Shown here: piece after piece, positions 12,008-22,862 of the stretch | Numbering within the stretch: position 1 is the first letter of the stretch | How the letters are laid out: every line of letters begins with the position of its first letter | Assembly: GCA_022579005.1 (NCBI GenBank) | Contig: MU401458.1 | Span: forward strand, 62,001-126,000 | Length of the DNA: 64,000 bases | Reading direction: 5' to 3' | From: Poronia punctata | Taxonomy: Eukaryota; Ascomycota; Sordariomycetes; Xylariales; Xylariaceae | Made by a program: the position numbers and the translations under genes | The notes under the pieces: model-generated | What the model was told of the DNA's origin: nothing | The model's database searches: none | What the model saw: only the letters and a program-made list of their open reading frames with translations

Positions 12008-12448
12008 TTACCGGGGATCCTCCGTTTAGGGACGGACGGACGGCGGAAGAGTTAGTTAGTTACCCACAGAGAAAAGAATATGTGGAAAAAGCACGGGAAG
12101 ATCGATTCTACATCTAGGTAGGTTACAAACGCGTAAAACATGAAATGTGTACCTTGTAGGTATACGAGGAACGTAGGTTCGGAGTTAAGGAGGAGAAGGC
12201 TTTCGACAATTTTATTATTACGAGTATACGTTTGTACAAGTAGGTTAGTCGAGCCTGAAAACTATCATCTCCAGCCGCACCTACCCTGTACTAGGCTACG
12301 CTACGCGTAGGAGGTACTGTACTTGTAATCTTGACGGTGCTAACGCAGTTTAGTGTATGCGGTGCTACCCGTCATCAAATCTTGCCTTACGAGTATGCGA
12401 CCACCCGCCCAGACAGGGGACAGCATAGGCCCTTGAATGTTGTCTCTC

Positions 12449-12479
12449 TTTCATTTCATTTCATTTCATTTCATTTCAT
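12449..12479. repeat. TTTCA microsatellite
   Basis: Six perfect tandem copies of the pentamer TTTCA in the phosphatase/EIS1 promoter region. Confidence 0.95.
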
Positions 12480-12794
12480 GTTAGGAGATGCTCTGTGATG
12501 GCAGATAATCTGGGGAAGATCAGAGAGAATAATGCCCAATAAGTCATCTATGGGAGCTTACTAGATCAGATAATGACCTGTCGATCAGGCAGTAATCGCC
12601 CACTAGATAATCTACGAGTAGTAGATACAAAGAGTGGGTTAAATGAGGTAGGTAGCATTACATATACTTGTACACATGTATGAAATAAAGAATACCTTAC
12701 CGTCGCATTCAATAATACATCGACCAATCATCGATGTGCCTTGCAAGGTGGCTTTAATTAGCAGCTTCTTGGATCAGGATGGATGTTAGACAGA

Positions 12795-12802
12795 TGACGT
12801 CA
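12795..12802. promoter_or_regulatory. CRE-like palindrome TGACGTCA
   Basis: Perfect ATF/CREB-type site, about 790 bases upstream of the phosphatase start and 890 upstream of EIS1. About one such 8-mer is expected by chance in 64 kb, so function rests on position alone. Confidence 0.3.
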
Positions 12803-13689
12803 ATTTCTCTTGGAGGGCTTAAAAGAGAAGTTGAGACGATGCGGAGTGCAGCAAACAATCACCAACTGATCGATCCTCACCTCTCTGCTCACCTAATGAA
12901 GGTTGGGGTTAGTGTGATACTCTAGTCCTGCTCTAAGGGCTCTAGTCAACGACATCATCATTTTAGTGAGAGGTAATACGTACTCGGTAGTAGGTACCTT
13001 CTATCTACTTGTAAAGTTGTGACCTTTGAGGAGAGGTTGACGACTTCTTTTGAGCTGCTAATGTTGAGGTTTGCGATATACTAGAAACATAGTAATTCTC
13101 AACGTACGACCTGGAACAAATCAACTGTGCACCATTCCTCTCGCGCTCTGTATCGCACCTTTGACTCGTTGGAGATTTTAAGCAAGGTCCAAAGGTGAGC
13201 GGCCTCAATCCATCTACGGCGCGCATAGCAAGGCGCACTATCGTTCCCCTAGCCAAAGCATTACCAACACCAGACCAGAGCAGGATCAGCAAATGTATAT
13301 CGCTCCGTTCTAGTCTAGGCCTGACGTACCTATTGACCAAATCCCCCAGCCCCAGCAGCTAGTTTTCCTATCATCGTCGACTCTTTCGATGCGATAGCCT
13401 TGACTTCATTCACCTATTGCTCTTTTATAAACCATTCAACCCCCTCTCCTCAAGTGATAGGTTAGGCTGTATGAGATTAAAATATCGTTCGCCTTTCATC
13501 CTTACCCTCTATACAACCTATCTACCATATTTTCTTTGGACGTTTAGCAGCCCTAAAACGTCGGGGATCTAGAGTTCTGCCGATCCTACCGCACGTCTAC
13601 CTGTCTGTCTACTTACCTACATTAGCAGGTGGATTGCATAGGTGCTGCTACCTCTATACAGCATATTAGCGGGCCAACGCAATTGAAAG

Positions 13690-16110
13690 ATGCAAGTCCC
13701 AACCAATAAACATCGTGCCGTAGAGCAGCAACAACAACAGCAACAAAAACCCCACGATGACACTCGTAGTCAACCAATAGGTAAGCAAGCAAAGCTTTAG
13801 GCATCCCCATGTGACAAGGCCTCCTCGCGCCCCTCCATACTCCTTGTCTCCCACGCGCGTGTACTTACAAACCACAAAGTTCACTCTGGGCGACTTGTTT
13901 ATGCCAACCCTTGGGATCTTCCGAGTTTCCCTTCCACCGGCCTTGATGCCAACGGCTCCGCCGCCAGCGCAGCTGCTACGCTGGGTTGGGCCAACCAGAA
14001 GTCACCGGCAGTTTGGAAACCGGGGACTTCGGCCGCTGCTTCAACTGCTGCTACCATGGCCGACGACAATAAATTTGTAGCCGGAAGGGAGCCCGCAGCT
14101 AGCAGTAGTGATGGCGCAAGGGCCGCCCTCTTGGCCGCGCAGTCGGCCACTGGCCAACACCCGAGAAAGCCTGCTGCCACAGATAACAGCATGTTGGCTG
14201 CTACCACGGCCTTCAGGTTAAATCGTGCCAGCACTCGCAATGCCGATGCAGGTCAACCGGAGCGTCAGAAGTCGTTGATGGCGGCAAAAGGAGCGGTTGC
14301 TAGACGGCAGAGAGCAGAATCTACGCCCGTCCCACGGGAATCATATCCGGACGAGATGAACGCTATGGTTAACGCTCTGAGCGCGGCAAACCGGGCGCAC
14401 CGTCCCCCACTGTCGCCTACTCATATGGTTGAGGCGGGGGCCATCCCCTATACAACGATGAACAAACTGATGTTCACCTCACGGCCGCCCGTCAAGGGGC
14501 AAGTTGACGAACAGAGAAGGGCCGACGTGCTCCACGCTTCTGCTGTAGCCATGGCCAGGAAGTTGTATGAGGCGCAACAGAAAAGGAATGATGCAGCGAG
14601 GAAACGGGAGATGGATGAACTCAGAGGGCCAGTCGACGTGGAAGTGTCTAGCAGTGTCAGCGACGATAGACAGCCTGCACAGCTTACCACCTTGCAAGAT
14701 GCCGCATACAAGCAGGCACAAGCTCGTCTTGCCAAGATGCAACAAGAAAACAGGCCAAACCAGGATCTTCAAGAATATTACGGGACAAGGTCGTCAAGGC
14801 CGTTGGGTCCGCGATTCGCGTTTGCTGGGAAGCTTAGAAAGCGGGCTTTCAGTGACGGAGCAATGATCGAAGACCAGAAAAGATCACAGCAAATCAGGGA
14901 GCAAATGTCGCTCTTCACCCACCGACTCTCTGAGATGGGCGAGAAAAAACGGCTGCGGGACCAGGACTCCCTGCTTGCAGCGGCCCAGCGAAACGTACAC
15001 GAACGATTAAAGATGATGGACGAGAAGATAGCATCCGAGACCGGCATGATCCCTCCAGCTACTCAGACACAATGGGAGCTCAAGGTGCGGGCCATAGAAC
15101 ATTCACATGCTCAGCGTGAGACGCAGCGACCGGGAATGGTTGACATCGGGTCCGGAAAGTACATGAAGCAGGATGAAATCGACGTCATCGCGGCGCGCAG
15201 GGTCCAGCCTATTCTTGACGAAATTAATGAGAGAGCGGAATCGGAACGTGCGAGACAGACGGAACTGCGGTTAGACCAGGAGAGAAGAAAGGAGGAGCAA
15301 GAAGTGGAGAGGACTCGGCAGAGAGAGACCCGGGAGATCCAGAAAAAGATCAAACGTAAGTTCATCTGCAGCCCTGAACCTTGTTGCTGTGCATTGAACA
15401 GTCGGGCATAAAGCTGACACTGGGCCCCAGAGCAGGAAAAGCGAGAGCAAAAAGAAAGAAAGGCCGAGGAGAGACGAGAAGATAAAGCTGTCCAGGCAGG
15501 ACACGTAAACCTCACTGACACTGAAAGGGCTGCATCTGCAAGCTTCGCCCGATTATCTTTGGAAGACCCGGAAGAGGGTCACCACTACGCTACGACAGCA
15601 GACGATAACGACCAGTCTTCTACCTTTTCACCCGAAACAACCCAAGAAGACCAAACAACAAGAAATCAGCCGCCGGAAACAGACAGTACACCAATGGCGG
15701 GGTCCAGAGAAAAGTCTCCCTCGGGAAGGGTCAAGGCCTGGTTCAAAAACCGATTCTCGCGAAACTCCAAGTCTGTCGACGAGACAACAAGACCCGAAGT
15801 TGGCTTCATCGGCGGCGCTTCTGCGAACCTCCAAAAGCAGAAACGTGATAATTCAAGAAATAGTCTGGACAATCACAGCGCACGAGCTGTCGCTATGGCC
15901 GGAAGGGGTTCGTCATCGCCACTAGAAGGCCGCCAGCCAGACGGTGTATCGCCTTTGAGCAGCCCGAACACCAGCGAGGAATATATCCGGGGCCGCGCCA
16001 TTGACGTGCCCACGGATTCTCTCATGCCCCCGAGACCTATCAAGGAGCCTTCGACTCAACACAAAGCTAGCCCACCTAGAGACTCTCGTTTTCGCGAGAT
16101 TATCGATTAA
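13690..16110 (+). CDS. EIS1: Eisosome protein 1-like (EIS1)
   Basis: Three exons: 13690-13780, 13880-15355 and 15431-16110, about 748 residues. Exon 1 (MQVPTNKHRAVEQQQQQQQK) is an inference: its GTAAGC donor and the AAAG acceptor keep phase. Family identity comes from exon 2, which opens with YANPWDLPSFPSTGLD, ASAAATLGWANQKSP and VWKP, all characteristic of EIS1. Then come a basic linker, ARLAKMQQENRPNQDLQEYYG, and a long charged coiled coil (about residues 330-545) that runs across the second intron. The C-terminus has SGRVKAWFKNRFSRNSK and GFIGGA, the conserved tail of fungal EIS1, followed by a disordered Ser/Pro-rich end. EIS1 is a component of eisosomes, the protein assemblies under plasma-membrane furrows. 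The first exon could differ in detail; the gene call is secure. Confidence 0.87.
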
Positions 16111-16892
16111 AAAGCTAGCTAATGCTCACCTTTCGATATCTCCCTCGTTCCCTTTCGGTCAACTGGAGGATTCTCTGCAAAGGGATAAAATGGTGACAAA
16201 TTGTCGCGGAACGGGGGGTTATTTGGGCAAAAACTGCTTGGGAGTCTAACGGCTCAAGGATTACTGGAGTTCTGGGATATATTGGAAAGATTGGTTTCTT
16301 GCAGGCTTATCATGGATTTGGGTTTAACATGAGATGTGGCTAGGCTGCCTTAGGATGTACTTTGGATTTTACTTTTATTTTACCTTTTTTCTCTTTCTCC
16401 TTACACTAGGTACTGGGATATTAGGACGGTTTTTACGTAAACAAACTAAAATGGAATCCCTGCTTATCTTCTTCCAACCGTCATAATTTTGACAAAGTCT
16501 TGCATATGCTTCTCGAGGTCTGGCAAGGTTCAACGTTGTAAGAGTAGTATGACAATTACTTCACTACTAAGTAATATTCAAAATTGCCAACCTTGCAATA
16601 TTTTAGTCGAACAATATTAGAGAAATTCTATTAATCCCCGTTCTGGTATCGTATATTTATGTTGAATGAGGGTATATAATAAGAACAGTGCTTTCCCTTC
16701 TCCTTCATCTTTCCTGCCATCATTGTTACACGCCGGACGCCCAGTACAGTACACAGTTCAAGGTCATTATCATAATAATAACAAGAACAACAATTACTCT
16801 TACACCCAGTCTGCTTGCATCTTGAAAACACCCCTGATTCCCGAAACTCAAGGTCGGAAACAAGGGCCTATATATAATGACGTTTTTTCCCT
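16111..16892. other. Convergent intergenic region EIS1 / SFK1
   Basis: AT-rich 3' flank shared by two genes ending toward each other. T-rich tracts near 16370-16400 and AT-rich sequence at 16560-16680 fit 3' UTR and polyadenylation signals. No gene, repeat or RNA fold was recognised. Confidence 0.6.
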
Positions 16893-18087
16893 CTAGAAAT
16901 TGTCAGCATGGGCCCTGCGTGCCTTGCGACCGGGTCCACCGCCAGGAGCAGCAGCAGAGGCAGCAGCAGGCATGACGGTGTTATTGTTATGGTTATTGTA
17001 GTGGTCGGTGAGAGTACGGTCGCTATCGTGGTTTAGAGCGCCGTTATAGTTGCCGGAGCGGATGGCGTCCTCCATCTCGCCCGCGGTCAAGGGTCGCTTG
17101 ATGGCGCCGCCGTGGCGGGCGGTGACGGCGGGCCAGAGGTCGATGGCGAAGGAAAAGACGTAGAAGCTGAAGATGACGGCCACGATCCACTCGACGACGG
17201 CGGCCACGTTGAAGTTGTCGCGGAAGTTGCTCACGGCGAAGGCGATAGCTAGCGCGAGCTCGACCACGATGAAGACTAGCTTCACCCAGAAGGAGAGCTG
17301 GAGGATCCGGTGCTGACGGTTCTCTGTTTGTTTCGTCCAGGGTTAGCATTGCGATCCGACTGATAGATCGATCGATCGTTGTAGGGAAAGGGGGGGGGGG
17401 GGGGAGAGAGACGGGGTTGGCAGTAAAATATGGCCGAATTCTGCATTTGCTTTGCATCATCTTGCATCACATTGTCCCATGGCGGCTTGCTATAAATTAT
17501 ACTTACTTTTGGCGAGACGCTGGAACTCCCAGCATATAAAGATGGCCGAAAGTAGGTATCCGGCGATGAAGAGCAGCAGGAAGATGTCATGCAGTTTCGG
17601 ATAATGCGCCGTATCGAAGCCCGATAGGAAGGTTAGGCCGATGGTGCCCACAAAGGCGAAGAATATACATAGTACGCTCAACACCTTTTCGCCGGTCGAT
17701 GTGTTCGGTACCAGGACACCCTTGTGTCGGAGAAGACGGTCGCATAAGAAGGATATGTCGAGGAATAGGGTGGTAAGGACGCATCCCGTCACGAAGAGCG
17801 GCTTGAGTTTGCCGGCACCAACATCGGAGATGTATGCTATCCTCTGGTCTCCTTGCATCGACGCATATTTTATCTTATTGGTGTCTATTACCCAGTGTAG
17901 AAATAGGCCCAGCAGCGTCCCTAGCCAGATAATCCCCGAAAGGACGGGGAATATCTGTGGATGAGGTTTTCGTGGTCAGTAACGCCTTATCCTTGCCCAA
18001 CACTGTCGAAGTTCTGCCGCGTGCTGGTGCGACAGTGTGTGATGTAGCCATTTTCTGTCGACTCACCCAATATGAAACGAATTTCAT
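16893..18087 (-). CDS. SFK1: Sfk1/Frag1/DRAM-family six-span membrane protein
   Basis: Three exons on the minus strand: 18087-18067 (21 nt, MKFVSYW), 17954-17507 and 17323-16893; 299 residues. The introns are 112 and 183 nt with GTGAGT and GTAAGT donors; the second contains a G homopolymer. Six hydrophobic segments are visible, beginning with VLSGIIWLGTLLGLFLHWV, then KPLFVTGCVLTTLFLDISFL, VLSVLCIFFAFVGTIGLTFL, DIFLLLFIAGYLLSAIFIC, FWVKLVFIVVELALAIAFAV and VVEWIVAVIFSFYVFSFAID. IAYISDVGAGKLKPLF between spans 1 and 2 and HRILQLSFWVK before span 5 are the family signatures. The tail is hydrophilic with Asn/His repeats and ends in a basic stretch. Yeast Sfk1 works with the PI4-kinase Stt4 at the plasma membrane and influences lipid asymmetry; the same location is inferred here. 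It is divergent with KIN28. Confidence 0.9.
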
Positions 18088-19274
18088 GACTGCCAAAAGT
18101 CTACTCTATTCCAGGATTACCGATAAGAGTGATGAGGTAGCCGGGGGAAGGCAGAGTCGGCCTTGACCAGCGTGGACGGACAGCCGGTGTGAGGATTGGT
18201 ATACCTGAACGGCCCAAAGTTAAGATGTCAAGTTTCCCACCACTAGCTGTTTTGTTGTTTGTTATATACGTGTATGTTATTATAAAGAATACAAGGCTAT
18301 CCTATAGCCAGAGCTTTTGAATTAAGCAAGTGAAAAAGAATGGGGGAATAAATCAAAATAGATGTCATGATCTCCTTTTTTGGGAGGTTAGCTATGTTTA
18401 TTGAGGTCGGAGTTTAATGCCTTCTGATCGTACTCGTACTGGGTACTTACCTACCGATTACGTTCTGACGTATGCCTTGGCCCTTTCAAGGCCAAGACCC
18501 TACTAGACTCATTGCCGCTTGGAGTCGGAAATTATTAGGAATCCGAATTAGGCCTGCATGGATGATACAATGACAGCAGATCCTTTGAGCTAAGCCACAG
18601 CTTATTATTGCGTACTTCCCATGTTGTGTCCAAAATGCCCTCTTGGAATGCCATAAAAGTGCATTTGGTAACACATTGATTATTTCCTCGTATATATGCT
18701 GCAATGCCCTTAAAGACTATAACTTTTCTTTTGTGTGTTCCCCTTTCCACAATACCTATCCAGAAGAGCAACATTGTTAACCTAGAGCAATTTGGAGTGA
18801 CGCGTATCTCTTACGTGTACGAGATTCACTTGGAGAGGTTTGTAGACAAAGATAGGTCCCGTAGAGTAAGACGTCGTGACGTCACCCTGGTGATACAAGG
18901 ACAAAGTTCATACCGCCAAAATGTGGAAGAGCGCCGCATAGACTAGGAGGTACGAAGGTACACCTCTTGTGATCGCCCTGTCCTGACTCCTGAGTCCTTG
19001 AAGCCTCCTAAAACCCTACCCTGGAGGTACAAGGTATGCATTCCGGCACTTGGGGATTTTTAGTGTGTTAGCTAGGAGAACCAACCAGCCTTGTAAATTC
19101 TGATTTGGCATTGCGATCCTGACAATTGCCCCTCGCAATGAGGTGGTTTCCTACCTAGCGAACATCAACTACTTTGACTAAAGCTTCTTGCTTCTTGCAT
19201 TTCTATTACGACGCTTGGTAAAGATATTGTTGTCAACAGAGGAGCCTGCATAGGCCCCGAAGGGCGTACGAGCA
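18088..19274. other. Divergent intergenic region SFK1 / KIN28
   Basis: About 1.2 kb between two outward-facing start codons. It holds one TACTCGTA copy at 18431 and a perfect CRE palindrome at 18877. Frames of up to 80 codons are present but have no recognisable motif. The promoters of both genes must lie here. Confidence 0.55.
18877..18884. promoter_or_regulatory. CRE-like palindrome TGACGTCA
   Basis: Perfect ATF/CREB-type site embedded in ACGTCGTGACGTCACC, about 390 bases upstream of the KIN28 start. It is the second perfect copy in the window; both are in divergent promoter regions. Confidence 0.35.
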
Positions 19275-20606
19275 ATGGCAGTGTCACCACTGGTTATGCA
19301 TCCTACCGATGCTCTCCAGAATGCCAAAGCAGTATCTTCACCGTTGAAGAATGCCACCTCCGCCCAAGCCTCTGCCCAGGCTTCGTCGAATGGCACACCA
19401 CTTGCCACACAAGTCGTCCCGAATGCCGCGGCCGCTGTGCAGCTCGCCGCCCTTGATCTGGCCGAGCAGTTGAACGAGGATGAGAAGCGCAAATATGTAA
19501 AAGGTTTGTGGATTTGGCATCAACTCTGTTGTTGGGCGTTCCCATCTCGTACGTATCTAATATTGTACGTATCTAATATTGTATACACAGGAAAGAAGCT
19601 GGGTGAAGGTACATATGCGAATGTCTATCTCGGCTTTTTGCGAAACGATCCTAGCCACTTAGTGGCCATCAAAAAGATCAAAATCCAGAAGGAATATACC
19701 GAAGGGATGGCGCCTGATGCGGTCCGCGAGATAAAACATCTGCAAGAGTTGTCGCACCCGAACATCATTACTCTCCACTCGGTATTCTCCTCCAAAGACC
19801 AGAACCTCAACCTCGTTCTCGAATATCTTCCTCTCGGCGACCTGGAGATGCTCATCCACGACACGGACAACATACGGTACGGTGCGGCTGATATCAAGGC
19901 ATGGATGGGCATGTTGACACGCGCTGTGTGGTTCTGCCATGAGAGCTTTGTGTTACATCGCGACATAAAACCCAACAACTTGCTGATTGCCGCCGACGGG
20001 GAGGTCAAACTGGCCGATTTTGGTCTTGCCAGAAGTTTCTCTGATCCATATAGACCCATGACTGCAAACGTCATTACGCGATGGTACAGGCCGCCCGAGC
20101 TGCTCTACGGAGCCCAGCATTATTCCGGCGCTGTTGATATCTGGTCCGTGGGCTTGGTCCTCGCAGAACTTGTCATCCGGACACCGTATATCGCCGGTGA
20201 TTCCGAAATCCACCAGATCCGCCTCATTTGTCAGGCCATAGGGACGCCGACCGAGGAGAACTGGCCTGGAGTGACAAAACTGCCCGGCTACACGGTCGAG
20301 AAAGACGTTGTGCCCCTACGAGGAAAAGACCATTACATGGCCATGTTTGGCACTTTAGGGGTTGATGGTGTAGATCTTTTGATGAGGACCCTTATTCTAG
20401 ACCCGAAGAAGCGGATTACCGCACGCGAGATGTTGAAGCATGACTGGTGGAACAAGGACCCGCGACCAACGCGTAAGAAGGATCTACCCAGAAAGACTAG
20501 CAGTCAGGATAAGCTCGGTGCCGGTTTGAAGAGGCAGCCGGGTGTTACGGAAGAAGACAGAGGAAATAAAGTTGCGCGGAAGCTGGATTTCGGTGCCGCA
20601 AAGTAA
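19275..20606 (+). CDS. KIN28: Cyclin-dependent kinase of TFIIH, Kin28/CDK7 type
   Basis: Exons 19275-19503 and 19591-20606; 414 residues. The 87 nt intron (GTTTGT donor, ACACAG acceptor, phase 1) has no in-frame stop, so the unspliced frame is also open. After a 75-residue Ala/Ser-rich leader the kinase begins at GKKLGEGTYANVYLG. Visible are AIKKIKI (Lys104), the cyclin-binding helix GMAPDAVREIKHLQEL, HRDIKPNNLL (Asp201), DFG at 219 and the activation loop MTANVITRWYRPPELL with Thr234 at the expected phosphorylation site. That loop and helix are those of fungal Kin28/Mcs6 rather than Cdc2 (no PSTAIRE). The family phosphorylates the RNA polymerase II C-terminal domain as part of TFIIH; in fission yeast it is also a CDK-activating kinase. 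The tail after 385 is basic and probably disordered. Upstream acidic sequence QLNEDEKRKYVKGKK joins the leader to the domain. Confidence 0.93.
   Translation: MAVSPLVMHPTDALQNAKAVSSPLKNATSAQASAQASSNGTPLATQVVPNAAAAVQLAALDLAEQLNEDEKRKYVKGLWIWHQLCCWAFPSRTYLILYVSNIVYTGKKLGEGTYANVYLGFLRNDPSHLVAIKKIKIQKEYTEGMAPDAVREIKHLQELSHPNIITLHSVFSSKDQNLNLVLEYLPLGDLEMLIHDTDNIRYGAADIKAWMGMLTRAVWFCHESFVLHRDIKPNNLLIAADGEVKLADFGLARSFSDPYRPMTANVITRWYRPPELLYGAQHYSGAVDIWSVGLVLAELVIRTPYIAGDSEIHQIRLICQAIGTPTEENWPGVTKLPGYTVEKDVVPLRGKDHYMAMFGTLGVDGVDLLMRTLILDPKKRITAREMLKHDWWNKDPRPTRKKDLPRKTSSQDKLGAGLKRQPGVTEEDRGNKVARKLDFGAAK
19549..19580. repeat. 16-bp tandem duplication in KIN28 intron
   Basis: GTACGTATCTAATATT occurs twice back to back, filling the 3' part of the intron and duplicating the likely branch-site region (CTAAT) just before the acceptor. 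Confidence 0.95.
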
Positions 20607-20862
20607 GAGAGGTAGGTCATGGACGAACGGTGTTACGGGAAAATGCATATCAACTGGTGTTAGGGCGTTTCGTTCAATACCACAAGGGCATATATTCAGG
20701 TACCCTAGAGGGTTTAGTATGGTGACCTAGACCATATACCAGGTTCAATACATGGATAGGACTATATGATTTAATTTACACGGCTCTGTATAATATGGTA
20801 CATTTTTCGTACAAGTAAATGCGCCGATGACGCCTTGCCATAGCCTGTACCCCTTTGTCTTA

Positions 20863-21847
20863 TCATAGCTCACCACGCTCGCGGGCTTCTCTCCGCTCGG
20901 CAATGCGCTTCTTATACCGCACCTCGGTCCGTCTACGCTCACCACCGTCAATCTTATGACCCCGGCGGTCTTCCCACATGCCCTCGGTGATCTTGATACG
21001 GGCGCCCTGCCCGGACTTCAACTGTAGCGCGTACGGACCGACGATGGTCTTGGCGCCCTCGACCTTGAACCCAGTGACACGGGACATTTCATCCAGTCTG
21101 CACTCGCTCGGTTCACGGCCGGCCGGCACGTTGACGACGAATTTTCGACGGTCGGCCTCTAAAATGCGGAGCTCGGCGGCGCCATCCTGGACGTGCTTCA
21201 AGTCACCCCCTATCCCGTACTGGCCGTACCGGAACCGCTCCCGCCAGCGCAGCAGGTACTTGCGTGTGCGGGGAGGTTCGACGCCCAGTTCTCGCAGCTG
21301 CTCCGACGTCAGGGTGAAGAGCGCCTCCCAATCGGCGATCTTGGGCGCATGCTGCTTCAGGTCCCGCCCTATGATGGTCAGGAAGGTCTCGACGTCCGGC
21401 ACGAATGGCGTCGGCTGCGGGACTTGTGGCGGTTTGCTCTTGCTTTTGCTGGTCGCTTCCGACGACGATGTCGGGTCGAAGACTGCGTCAAGATCGGCGG
21501 ACTTGGGCGTGCTGGTTGTTGATTCCGCCGACGTCGGGTTGAAGAGTGCGTCAAAATCGTCGGGCTTGGGCGTGCTGGTTGTTGTTTCCGTCGAGGAGGC
21601 GCGCGCGGTCGTCGTCCGTATTATGGATTGGAAAAGGGACGCTTGTGGGGAGAGGAGAGATCGGGACGGAGAGGGACGGGAGAGAGCACTGCGTAAGAGC
21701 TGGGCTCGGAATAGTGGCTGTTGAACATGGTTGTTGTCAGCCAAAATTGGTTCTTTTTTCTCATGTATATTTATCTAGCACATATAAATCTATATGTACC
21801 AGAGATTTGGCAGTAATCTAGATCAGGCTTACCTTTATGCTGGCCAT
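20863..21847 (-). CDS. FYV4: Mitochondrial small-subunit ribosomal protein mS41 (FYV4)
   Basis: Two exons: 21847-21833 (ATG plus four codons, MASIK) and 21717-20863; 289 residues. The large frame has no ATG at its 5' end; the 15-nt exon with a GTAAGC donor, a CTGAC branch site and CAG acceptor supplies the start in phase 0. The N-terminus, PLFRAQLLRSALSRPSPSRS onward, is basic and acid-free, a good mitochondrial presequence. A Thr/Ser/Pro/Lys linker with repeated STPK and FDPTS units follows, then the domain starting PDVETFLTIIGRDLKQH with the IGR motif that names the family (PF09597), and LGVEPPRTRKYLLRWRERFR. The rest is a basic extension probably contacting rRNA. mS41 belongs to the mitochondrial small subunit. 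It is convergent with KIN28 (256 bases between) and divergent with IRC20. Confidence 0.9.
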
Positions 21848-22862
21848 CTTGTAAAATAAGTGTTCTATATTATCCCCTTATGACAATCGAAACTCTGCCG
21901 CATTATGGAACTTGGCCGCTAGTTGTTTGTTTATTTGTTTGTTTGTCTGCAGCAGCATGGGCCGACTCTATCGCGAGTCTTGCTGTCTGTTGGGTCCTGA
22001 ACCAATGGTAATTACCTTATCAAAAAGTTGTTCGGTTCAAGCTCTAGGATTCAAGGCCGGTGAAGGAATTTCACAAACTCCGACTTCACAACCAATCAAT
22101 TCTCGAGCTTTAGCGTACCTCGTTACGGCATCTTTTAGTACCTGTAGGCTGTACTCGTAGGCTTGGCCGGATAGGGTTGCCCCCTTGCCCATGTGTTAAA
22201 CCCATTTCGGACTCTAATTGAATTGAAGACGCGTGCTCGTGGGTACCGAGAACGCGGTGGGTAGAACGGGTAGGCTACCTTATTAGTGGACCCTGGGGCA
22301 GATATGTCAGATTTGTTGTGTGTACTCGTACAAGTACCTACTGAGCATAGGTATATTACCTAATGTCCTAGGAGAAGTGTAGTACCTATAGCCGTTGCAT
22401 CTAGTAAGAAAACGCAGGATGCCTTCAAGTGGATTTAGTCTGCCCGAGGTAGCTGTTGAAGAAGCGTACATCTTTGTTTGTTTGAGTGTGTTGCAGAAAG
22501 AAGAAGTTGCAGATGGACCCGAACGGGAATAGTGTGATAAAAGAAGGTAGGTTAGGTACCTTAGGTACATGACTTTCAAGAGTGTTTCCAGCTTTGTCTA
22601 CACATACTTGCAGGACCAAAGTAATGTTAGTAAATACCCAAGGATGTACAACACGGACTTCTAAAGCTATATGCGTTCCCTTGGACTATGTTCGCGAATG
22701 CCTGATCCACTGCTTTGTTGTTAGCTGTATAAGACCATGTACGTGTCCGTTTAGCCGCAACGGTTCGTTCCCCAGGGTCAAGGTTACGCCCAACGTCCAC
22801 TATCCACTTACGAGTAGAATATATGATTTCGGCTGGTTGCTTCGCCAGATACATATCCGAAA
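21848..22862. other. Divergent intergenic region FYV4 / IRC20
   Basis: About 1 kb holding both promoters. Three copies of TACTCGTA/TACGAGTA occur at 22152, 22323 and 22809, the last only 54 bases before the IRC20 start. A TGTTTGTTTATT-like microsatellite lies at 21927-21952. No gene recognised. Confidence 0.55.

Larger units (their letters stand above)
12008..13689. other. Divergent intergenic region phosphatase / EIS1
   Basis: Long promoter region between two start codons facing apart. It contains six tandem TTTCA units (12449-12479), three TACGAGTA copies at 12219, 12388 and 12613 within about 610 bases upstream of the phosphatase start, and a perfect CRE palindrome at 12795. A minus-strand frame at 13005-13340 shows nothing recognisable. 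No tRNA-like fold seen. Confidence 0.55.

Noticed and set aside
20978..21724. 248-codon plus-strand frame
   Set aside because: Antisense of the mS41 gene, which has a presequence and IGR motif; the plus frame has no motif.
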